Positions 55,541 through 64,000 of a DNA stretch of 64,000 nucleotides are shown here, piece by piece. This stretch comes from Maratus speciosus. Taxonomy: Eukaryota; Arthropoda; Arachnida; Araneae; Salticidae. A program made the translations under genes and the position numbers. Numbering within the stretch: the first letter of the stretch is position 1; each line of letters opens with the position of its first letter. The stretch covers positions 187,397,377-187,461,376 of the forward strand of contig OZ010792.1 in NCBI GenBank assembly GCA_963932465.1, written 5' to 3'. A model generated the notes under the pieces. That model was not told the DNA's origin. It did no database searches and saw nothing but the letters and a program-made list of their open reading frames with translations.

Positions 55541-56884
55541 TGATTTTTCATAGTTCTATTATACACTGGTGGCTTGTGAAGTGACGGGAACTTCCCATCC
55601 TGATAAGCCAGCCAGTTATTCACGAACAGCTAATATACAACACAATAACAGAAAACTATTAATTTTAATAAATACCATGGTGGAGATTAACTCGTTTTTA
55701 CTCCGATTAATTGACTGAAGCAGAAATTTAAGAAAGTCAAAGTTTATATAGCATTGAACTAATAAATGAAATATTGACTTTTGTAACAACATTTTGAAAT
55801 ATTAAAATATATGAGATAGAAGAAAATTTTGGGATTGGCACATCCAACTAGTTCTAAGGTGATATTAATTAATAAAATACTGTATGATATTAAACAAATA
55901 ACAAATCAAATCCAGATGCCGGGATTTTTTAAAACATTTTTGGTGTTGGTATATAATTTGAAATACTAATAATGTACATACATATCAGCTAAATATTATT
56001 ATCCTCTTCCTAGCAAAAATTCTGCATGCCAATCATTTGTCAACGCCCATGTTAACAATTGATCATCTTTATACAAATCTCCTATACCATATAATAGACT
56101 TTTCTCTCCGTCTAGTTCATACATGGATGGACCTCCCACATAATTGTTTTTCATTCTTTAAAGAAATATATGAATGTTTTGAAAAGAACAGCATTTTTTC
56201 ATGTTTTTGATTCTTCTTATTCTGTTATCTTAATTTCAAAAGTAACTGAAATGTCATTTTGCATAAATTTAGCACATATTAGGATTACTTCTGAAATGAG
56301 TTACAGAATATTGCAGAAATGATTTTCAAAAAAACCCATAGAAATTGTAAAAGATAATTTCAAAGCATTTGTTAAAATTCCCTTTTCAATAGCACAGTTA
56401 TTTTTCCCTTCAGAATTTAGCTATTGTTTAAAAAAAGAAGAGAAGTTGATCAAAGAAAACAGAAAAGTATCTATATAAGTAATTTTTCAACTTGACAAAA
56501 TGTTTTTTTATTAACTGAAAGTACTTTATTAATGCAAACTTCATTTCATTTTGTTACATTTTTAAATGTTAAAATAAAATAAAATAAAAAATTTGTAGCC
56601 TGCTCTGATACAGAATTTAAAAAGTAATGAATGTGTCATTATCACAATTGCATGTTAATAACACTTTTTTTTAAGAATACGTAAAATGCCATATTTCTAA
56701 AATTGATGTGTCGTTAAATAATAAAGTGAAATAAAGATTTTTAAAATATTTGTGGATTTTTTTCATTATTTATAACATAATGTCCAATTATATACAATCG
56801 AATATGTGCATTTGCATATAAAAATTAAAGCTCGACATATAAGTGTTTTATATTGTCAGGACCTTATATATATATATATATAAT
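55541..56884. other. AT-rich DNA; contains one arm of a distant inverted repeat
   Basis: TATGAGATAGAAGAAAATTT followed by TGGGATTGGCACATCC (55811-55856) is mirrored at 61164-61208. Otherwise no gene recognised. (TA)n lies at about 56866-56882. Confidence 0.5.
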
Positions 56885-58215
56885 AGACTAAAATATGAGG
56901 GGCTCCTATAAAAAATCTACAGAGCTTCTCCACCCCTAAAAACTATTATGTTTACCATGCGAAATTTATGTGCACTGCAACAATTTTCATCCAAGTTATA
57001 AGTGTTTGCGATTTCGAGCCCAGATATCTGTTCTTTATTGAAATTTTGGAAGTTTGGGTTAAAAAAACCGACAAAGTCCCTCATTTCTAAAGATTACTTT
57101 TATCGTACAATATATGAGTATTAATACGACAATTACAGCTTGAGTTAATATATATTTGTGATACACTAAAATATGGGGTGCTTTCACATAAAAAAAAAAA
57201 AAAAGAAAATTAGAGCCCCTCTTCTCCCTTTCCTGAAAAAGATTATTTCTACCATACAAAATCTGCATGGGGTGTTACAATTAGGATCCAAGTTATAAGT
57301 GTCTGCAGTTTTCCAATCCCCATATTCGTGCTATACTAAAATTCAGGGGATTTGGTTAAAAACCCAATAATGTCCTTCCTTTATAAAAATTACATTTATC
57401 ATACAGAATATGAGTGTCTTGCTATAATTACAGCTCGAGTTATAAATATTTTGATTTTTCAGGACCTAATACTTATGATACCCTAAAACATAGGAGGCTT
57501 CTACAAAAAATCAACACCAATGCCTTTGAAAATGATTAGCACATGAAATTTGTGTGGGCTATAAATATTTAGATCTGTGTTATAAGAGTTTGCGATTTTT
57601 GAGCCCTTATATTCATCTAATACTAAATTTAAGGGGTTTAGTAAAAGAAACCGATAATGTCCCTCATCTATAAAGATTACATTTACATACAAAATATGAG
57701 TGCTTTACAATAATTACAGCTCGAGTTATAAATGTTTTAATTTATCAGGACCTTATACTTATTTTACACTAAAATATAGGAGGTTTCTCTAAAAAATCAA
57801 CAAAGCTCCCCCCCCTCACTTTTTAAAATGATTACGATTAATATACGAAATTTGTGTGCACTGCGACAGTTTGGATCAGAGTTATAAGATTTTCTGGTTT
57901 TCGGGCCTATATATTAGTGTTATACTAAAATTTATGGGGTTTCGTTAAAAAAAACGATAATATCCCCCTTTATAAAGACTGTTTACCAAACAAAATATGA
58001 GTTTTTTACAGTAATTACAGCTCAATCTGAAGTGTTTTGAGTTGTCAGGGCCTTATATTCATAATGCGCTAAAATATGAGGGCTTCAGTAAAAAAATCGA
58101 TAGACTCCCCCTCCACCCTAAAACGATTACAGTTAGCATACATAATGTGTTTGTGGTTATTGAGTCCTTATATCCGCACTATACTAAAATTTAAAGGCCT
58201 TTGATTAAAAAACTC
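56885..58215 (+). repeat. Satellite, ~4.5 units of ~295 bp
   Basis: Unit starts marked by CTAAAAYATRGGRGG-type sequence lie near 56888, 57166, 57482, 57769 and 58070. Within each unit a second, related motif (ATACTAAAATTTA-GGGGTTTGG) lies about half-way, followed by AATGTCCCTC, AAGATTACATTTA and CAATTACAGCTCGAGTTATA. The half-units look distantly related, suggesting a ~150-bp ancestral monomer. Frames across it are not genes. Confidence 0.88.
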
Positions 58216-58379
58216 AACAATGTTCTCTATAAAATTATGTCACATTTTTCACGTTTACAAAATTTCAGCTTGCTGGAGAAGAGACCGAAATCGCTGTAGA
58301 CCAAAATGTCCTTCTTCCTTTAAGGGTAAGGGGGTCTCCCTTGCAACCCACTTTCCCTATGCATGCACATGCCAATATA
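58216..58379. other. Spacer between the satellite and the Tc1 element
   Basis: Slightly GC-richer at 58270-58360 with no assignable product. Confidence 0.4.
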
Positions 58380-59744
58380 CACTCATGTCCATAAATTAAG
58401 GATAACAGCAGCTCCAGCAAATAAAGGTTCAAAAACGATGGTGTATGTATGGTACCATTCATAAAAACTACAATTGTTGCTCCCTGGAGCAATTACAAAA
58501 AGTATCTCCCTTACAAAAACTTAACATTACTTGATTGATATGATGGTTAATACATTGCATGTCTCCCAGATGATGAAATACAGTCTGTACAATGCCTAGG
58601 CATGCTGAGTATAAATTATTGAGCTGATCTTGGGGAAGATTACTCCACTCAACAAGAAATGTTCTCTGAAGTTCCGGTACACCTTTAGGAGGAGGTTGAT
58701 GGGCTGCAACTTGTTGGCCAAGCATGTCCCACACATGCTCTATAAGATTCAAGTCAGGTGGGAATGCTGGCCATAACGTAAAGGGTGATATCTTCAGATT
58801 GAAGGCATTCGTTTACGATGTTTGCTCAGTGAAGATGGGTGTTGTCATTCATAAACACAAATTCTGCACCCATGGCACCCCTAAATAAACATACATGTTG
58901 TTCCAGAATGATGTCTTGATAAATTTCAAGAGTCATGGTTCCGATTTGGAGCCCAGTATAATTCCACTCCAAACCAGCAATCCTGCACCGCTGTAACAAT
59001 GTCGTTCAATGGTGTTGTCTTGGTAGTAACGGGTGCCTGGCATTCTCCATATGAAAGTCTGACGTGAATCAAGCTACAAGCTAAACTTGGAAAACTCATC
59101 TGAAAAGTTATACAATCCCACTGTGACGATGTTCACATTGCATGTTCTCTACTCCAAGCTAACCGCAGGCAACAGTGAATTGCCATGAGCGGAACACATC
59201 TGACAGGCCTGCGAGCATATAGACAAATATTTCTCAAATGTCAGTACACGGTTTGCCTTGAAACAGTCATACCCGTGGCTGAAGATACCTGACGAGACAG
59301 GTCTGATGCTGTGCTACGACTGCTCCTTTTGGCAGTTACTGCCAAATACCGGTCTTCATTTAGCATTGTAACTCAGGCATGACCTGTACTGTAACGTCTA
59401 CTGACATGGCTACTTCCATCTGAGTACACCCACATTCCAAATGACCAATAATTCTACCACATAAAAAATCATCCACATGCATCATCTGTGTCATAACTAT
59501 TTGGTTATGGCACTGAGTGGCTTACAGAATGCTTATTAACAATTTTACTTCTTTGCCACCATTCCTTATACACGCCTTTCTTACACTCTCTTCATTATGA
59601 CGTACTATCTGAGTCATCTGGTGGCTTTCTCTAATTTGCATATTAGTCTTGAAGATGTGTGTGATAATTCTACAGGGGAAATTTTTACTTTAGAGTTCAA
59701 TTTCCATATGATTCTGAATTATCCTTAATTTATGGACATGAGTG
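58380..59744 (-). mobile_element. Tc1-like transposon, complete but mutated, 1365 bp
   Basis: Perfect 26-bp inverted ends begin CACTCATGTCCATAAATTAA and continue GGATAA, flanked by TA on both sides. A minus-strand transposase pseudogene fills most of the element. The identical ends contrast with a damaged coding region, so this copy could still be mobilised in trans. Confidence 0.95.
58468..59440 (-). pseudogene. Tc1-like transposase, frame-broken
   Basis: Minus-strand frames follow the family order. The HTH region has DRYLAVTAKRSSRSTASDLS and QVSSATGMTVSRQTVY (about 59365-59255). LYARRPVRCVPLMAIHCCLR follows (about 59220-59160). The first-Asp block FSDEFSKF lies near 59105. The TRYYQ/TIERHCY region leads to RIAGLEWNYTGLQIGTMTL and GAMGAEFVFMNDNTHLH (about 58980-58815), which holds the second Asp and then an in-frame stop. 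NIVNECLQSEDI follows, and after a frameshift WPAFPPDLNLIEHVWDMLGQ with the catalytic Glu (about 58770-58710), ending at 58468. The usual DLNPIE reads DLNLIE. All three acidic residues survive but lie in different frames. The protein would act in the nucleus, cutting at TA. Confidence 0.88.
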
Positions 59745-59754
59745 TATATGTATA

Positions 59755-60165
59755 GATACATTTTCTTTTTTTATAATTTTTCTAGAATTGTTATTCATTA
59801 TTTGCTCTGATCATCAAAACAATACCTATTTTATTACTAATTTAATTAGCAAATCAGTTGCACTAATTCATTAAGCTTTCATATTCTCGATTGGGAATTT
59901 CACTAAAATCACATATAAAAAAAAAAATCTGCTCCATTTTTAACAATTGATATTTTTGGACAAAAGCATTAAAAAAAAAAAACATGTATACTATATATAT
60001 ATTTGAATATATCTGTATCTAAAATCGGTCTGTAACATGTTAGATATAATTCTCTCTATCTGAAAAAAAAATCATGATCGCCTTTTAAAATTTCAGTGCA
60101 ATGAATTGATGCCGCAACAAACTGATGCTACGATGAATTGACAAGACACCCACTTTAATATTAAT
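59755..60165 (-). repeat. Interspersed repeat family Y, copy 2
   Basis: Reverse-orientation partner of 33520-33950 (shared CCAAAAATATCAATTG-type block, TTAATGAATTAGTGCAACT and TTTTAAAAGGCGATC). It begins ~10 bp after the Tc1 element, so the Tc1 insertion lies at or near this repeat's edge. Confidence 0.7.
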
Positions 60166-61439
60166 TATCAGCAATTTCAAAAATATTATTGTATATTTTA
60201 AACTAAAGTTGTGATTTTTAAAAGATTGGCCAGTTGCTTCTCTAATTTCAATTTTTTTTGTAGTATTATTTTAATTTAAAAAAAATTGCATATTTATTAT
60301 TATTTTATTATTCATTTTCATTTAATATTATTTTTAAAAGAAAACTTGTTATTTTCATTTAAAGTAAAAAGTATTATAGTTAGTAAAGTTCCATTAAAAG
60401 ATTCTAGAAAACTAAATTTTTTATGCAACTAAATAACTCCATATTTAGTTATATAATTATGTTTTGAAAAGGTAATAACATATGTTTTTTAAAAATTGGC
60501 TTTAAATGAACTTGGTGAAAAGAGTTATTTTAACAAGAATAAGAATGACCTTAGTCTCAACATCTAGCAAGAAGAAAAATTAGATATGAATGTATACATG
60601 TTAATTTATATTTTATTTATTTGAAATAATTAAGCATATGTGTACAATCCCTACCCCCGTAGTAAATTGATCTAAAGTTTTCAAATCTGTGGTGCATTGC
60701 TACAAATTGCAGCAATTTAACTTCATACTTATTCTACGAATCTTAAGAAAACTATTAGGACAATTTATTTATTATAAATTACTGTAAATATGTTGACTAA
60801 TTCATCTAATGCTGATTTATTAAACTTAGGTTGTGGACTTTTTTAAAATGCAGTTTAAAAACAAATAAAAGCATTACATATAAAAAATATATAATACCTG
60901 GTTTATGTTATATAGTTCTTCTGCACCTTTTTTCTAATTGTGTTATGTATAAATTTGACATTCATTTCTACTGTTAAAAAACATCACATTGCAGAAAAAT
61001 TTTGCTGTTAATGAGGCTTGTTGCAGAAAGCTTTAAAAAATTCTTTCACAGGGCCACTGTATATCCATAATTTAACTTTTCAATATTATGAATGAAAGGT
61101 AATAATTAAATGCAATGTTTTCTCCAGGTTTTTTTTTTTTTCTTTTCAGCCAATAATAATCGGATAAACTAGTTGGATGTACCAATCCCAAAACTTTCTT
61201 CTATCTCATAAACGTTACTACTTCAAAATTCGGTATCACAGTGCCAAAATTAAATGACAATCCATGCCCATCATGAGGATTCTAAAAGTATAAGTTCACT
61301 GAATTGTGTGTATTTAAAAAGGAGATATAAGCATTGCATTTTTTTAAACAAATCATTGAATTCCGGCACCAACCCTCTTAGATGTTTTCAACCAAAATTC
61401 TCAGCCCAATGAGCATAAAAGTGACGCCTGTTGAGCAAT
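60166..61439. other. AT-rich DNA; contains the second arm of a distant inverted repeat
   Basis: AACTAGTTGGATGTACCAAT and on to CTTCTATCTCATA (61168-61208) mirrors 55811-55856. No gene recognised. Confidence 0.45.
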
Positions 61440-61830
61440 ATACAGTAAAGCCTAATAAGGATCTATTTATGCGAAAGTGTAACAGAATATGAAGTTTGAT
61501 TAAATTCCGTGCATTAGTTTCTGACATATAGCTATTGCAAAAATTGTCAAAAATGCAGCATAGCACCTGCTATATGATTTACACAAAAACCTAATCAGTA
61601 CCAACTTATGTCAAGGTCAACAGAATATGAAGTTTGATGAAATTCTGTGCATTAGTTCTTGAGATATGACTATTGCTAAAATCACGTAAATCCTGAAAAA
61701 TGCAGAATAGCGGCACCACCTGTTGCGTAATTTACACCAAAACCTAATCCGTGCATCAGTTCTTGAGATAGAGCTATTGCGAAAATCGTGAAAAATGCAA
61801 CATAGTAGTACCACTTGTTGCGTCATTCCA
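61440..61830 (+). repeat. Tandem repeat, ~3 units of ~105-140 bp
   Basis: Markers recur in order: GAATATGAAGTTTGAT, AAATTCYGTGCATTAGTT, GAGATATAGCTATTGC (near 61525, 61664 and 61766), then AAAAATGCAGCATAG, ACCTGTTGCGTAATTTACAC and AAAACCTAATC. Small frames here are not genes. Confidence 0.8.
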
Positions 61831-62099
61831 GGGTTGCAAAAAAGACGGCTAAAATTAAAAAAAGTCCTTCCGGCCAGTGCCGGGAGGAAGAGGTAGCTTT
61901 CATATTCCTTATTTTAAAAAAGCCAACTTATATTATTCAAACACACGAAGCTCAATTTAGTGTAAACCGAATATAGGAGATTCAATACTAATTTTTATCA
62001 ATACTAAATCATTATGAATGAGAATTTGGTGAAATTAGTCAGCTATATCCAAGCTGCTTTTATTTAAAGTAACTTGTATTTGGCTGCCAAATTCGGCGA
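61831..62099. other. Unclassified sequence before the satellite
   Basis: A hAT-like terminal motif CAGGGTTGCAAAAAA occurs at 61828-61842 and a GC-richer hairpin-prone tract CCGGCCAGTGCCGGG lies at 61870-61884. No partner end was found in the window. Confidence 0.35.
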
Positions 62100-63865
62100 T
62101 TTCTTAAAGTGCCTGCCATTTTAGGACAACATGGTGGATGAGGCTAACCACAGAACTTGGTCGAGACCTTAGTAATTGCTGTGCACATGCTCACTCACAT
62201 CGGAATAGGTTGATATATACGAGTGCTGTCGCAGGCAAAAAATCAGATTTTTCAAAATGTCACCCACATTAGAAATTGAAACTGCTATATCTGAGCTATT
62301 TTTTAAGATAAAGAAAAACAAAAGATGCTCCTGAATCCTTATATCAAGATCAAATACTTAAGAAAGAAACCTTTTTCAATTTCCAATTTTTTTGCACCTC
62401 ACTTTAAATATATATATTTTTTAATTTAATGGCCGCCATTTTGAAACAAGATGGCTGATGAAGCTGGCCAGCGAACTTGGTCGAGATATTGATGTATACT
62501 ATCCACATGCCTTCTTCCATCGAAATAGGCGAATACGTGTGTTATCGCGTGACAAATACAAGATCGTTTCAAAGTGTTAGCCATGCTAGAAAGTCAAAGT
62601 GCTATAATTCAACCATATTTTAAGATATAAACAAAAGAACAAATTTTCAGAAATAAAAACTGCTCCAGAATCTTTGTATCAAGGCCAAACACATAAAAAA
62701 AATCTTTTTCATTTTCCAATTTTTCAATACGTCATTTTAAATTTTAAATTACATTTTCTTTAAATGGCAACCCTTTTGAAACAAGATGGCGAATGAAGCT
62801 GGCCAACGAACTCGGTCGAGACATTGGTATGTACTATGTACAGACAAAGTTACAATCCAAATCGGTTCATAAATACACCTGTTATCGCGTGACAAAAGTC
62901 AGGTCGTTTTAAAATGTCAGCCACAATGGAAATTCAAAATGCTATAACTCAGCCATTTTTTTAGATATAGACAAAAGAAAACCTGTTCCGGAATCTTTGT
63001 ATTAAGGCCAAACACATAAAAAAAATATTTTTTCATTTTCGAATTTTTTGGTATCTCATTTTAAATTTTTTTAAATGGCCGCTATTTTGAAACAAGATGG
63101 CGGATGAAGCTGGCCAACGAACTCGGTCGAGATATTTGTATGTACTATGTACACACCAAGGTTCATCCAAATCGGTTCATAAATACTTCTGTTATCACGT
63201 GACTAAAATCAGGACGTTTCAATATGTCAGCTACGCTAGAAATTCAAAATGCTATAACTCAGCCATTTTTTAAGATATAGACGAAACAAAAACTGCTCCC
63301 GAATCTTTTTATCAAGGTCAAACACATAAGAAAAAAATAATTTTTCAATTTTCAATTTTTTGGTACCACATTTCAAATTTAAATTTTTCTTAAAAATTTA
63401 AAACGCCGCCATTTTTAAACAAGATGGCGGATGAAGCTGGCCAACGAACTCGGTCGAGACATTTGTATGTACTATGTATGAACGAAGTTACATCCAAATC
63501 GGTTCATAAATACGCCTTTTATCGCGTGACAAAATTCAGGAAGTTTCAAAATGTCAGCCACGCTAGAAATTCAAAATGCTATAACTCAGCCATTTTTTAA
63601 GATATAGACAAAACAAAAACTGCTCCGGAGTCTTTGTATAAAGGTCAAATACATAAGAAAAAAATATTTTTCCATTTTCAATTTTTTGGTACCACATTTC
63701 AAATTTTAATTTTTTTTTAGATTTTTAAATGGCCGCCATTTTGAAACAAAATGGCGGATGAAGTTGGCCAACGAACTCGGTCGAGACATTGGTATGTACT
63801 ATGTACACACCAAATTACATCCAAATCGGTTCATAAATACGAGCGTTACAGTGTGACATAGGTCA
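62100..63865 (+). repeat. Satellite, ~5.5 units of ~325 bp
   Basis: GGCCGCCATTTTGAAACAAG then ATGGCGGATGAAGC recurs near 62432, 62766, 63077, 63405 and 63731, with a diverged first unit near 62118. Conserved blocks in each unit are CGAACTCGGTCGAGACAT, TGTATGTACTATGTA, CATCCAAATCGGTTCATAAA, TTATCGCGTGACAAA, AATGTCAGCCACGCTAGAAA and ATAACTCAGCCATTTTTTAA. Later units are more alike than the first, suggesting recent local amplification. Confidence 0.92.
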
Positions 63866-64000
63866 GATATAGATATAGATATATATATATATATATCAAT
63901 TTTGAACGGAGGGTGGTTTCGGGGTCTGGGGGTCATGATCGATGAAAATATACCAAAATTTTTTGAAATCGCTTTCCTCCGAACGGCTGCAATAGGTAGC
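63866..64000. other. Satellite edge: (GATATA)n then GC-richer tail
   Basis: A short GATATA/TA microsatellite (63867-63896) is followed by AACGGAGGGTGGTTTCGGGG and unclassified sequence to the window end. It may belong to the element that contains the satellite and continues outside the window. Confidence 0.4.

Noticed and set aside
58216..58379. Cysteine-spaced peptide frame as a small secreted protein exon
   Set aside because: Only ~40 codons, no start or signal peptide, runs into the Tc1 end; spacing of cysteines is easily chance.

Overview
The window is AT-rich eukaryotic DNA with no convincing host protein-coding gene. It carries no bacterial-type operons, long ORFs appear only in one retrotransposon, and almost every structure I can name is a transposable element (TE), a TE remnant or a tandem repeat. 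The mix is hAT, pogo/Tigger, Tc1/mariner, piggyBac-like and Helitron-like elements, one Ty1/copia element, palindromic foldbacks, arthropod-style tRNA-derived sequences and large satellites. It suggests an arthropod, perhaps a chelicerate such as a spider; this is an inference from repeat style, not proof. It may be an intergenic or intronic repeat cluster.

Layout. 0-4 kb: decayed Tigger transposase (minus), a pogo-type MITE interrupted by another repeat, and a short duplication with a micro-inversion. 4.4-4.8 kb: a CpG-richer island of unknown role. 5.6-13.6 kb: two families of Helitron-like repeats, each with internal tandem repetition, plus microsatellites. 14-20 kb: a pogo MITE, two hAT MITEs, a 1.3-kb foldback with a tRNA-like segment in both arms, and a second foldback split by one of the hAT MITEs. 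20-22.7 kb: a second Tigger transposase pseudogene and the first hAT-like element filled with a ~30-bp minisatellite (shell A). 24-36 kb: foldback, pogo, Tc1-type, piggyBac-like and hAT MITEs with target-site duplications (TSDs), and a broken zinc-finger ORF. 36.4-40 kb: a foldback split by minisatellite shell B.

41-48.4 kb is a nest. A Ty1/copia element (557-bp LTRs, gag, pol) sits inside a hAT-like MITE (shell D) and is itself interrupted in RNase H by a 1.74-kb Helitron-like insert. The copia element is dead: two frame breaks, a missing zinc-binding cysteine in integrase and an Asn in place of the second Asp of the RT YVDD box. 48.8 kb holds a near-canonical tRNA-like gene. 49.8-52.1 kb is shell C, a 2.3-kb element with clear TIRs and a 6-bp TSD, filled with the same 30-bp minisatellite in higher-order arrangement. 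52-55 kb has two CpG-richer stretches, one an open frame ending at a consensus splice donor. 56.9-58.2 kb and 62.1-63.9 kb are satellites of about 295 and 325 bp, with a complete but mutated Tc1-like transposon at 58.4-59.7 kb between them.

The main observation is that one ~30-bp minisatellite occurs in three separate elements that have different CAG...CTG ends but hAT-sized target duplications. A fourth hAT-like element carries a related 32-bp repeat. This points to hAT-type non-autonomous elements as vehicles and nurseries for this satellite family. All calls are from reading the sequence; alignments and searches have not been run.
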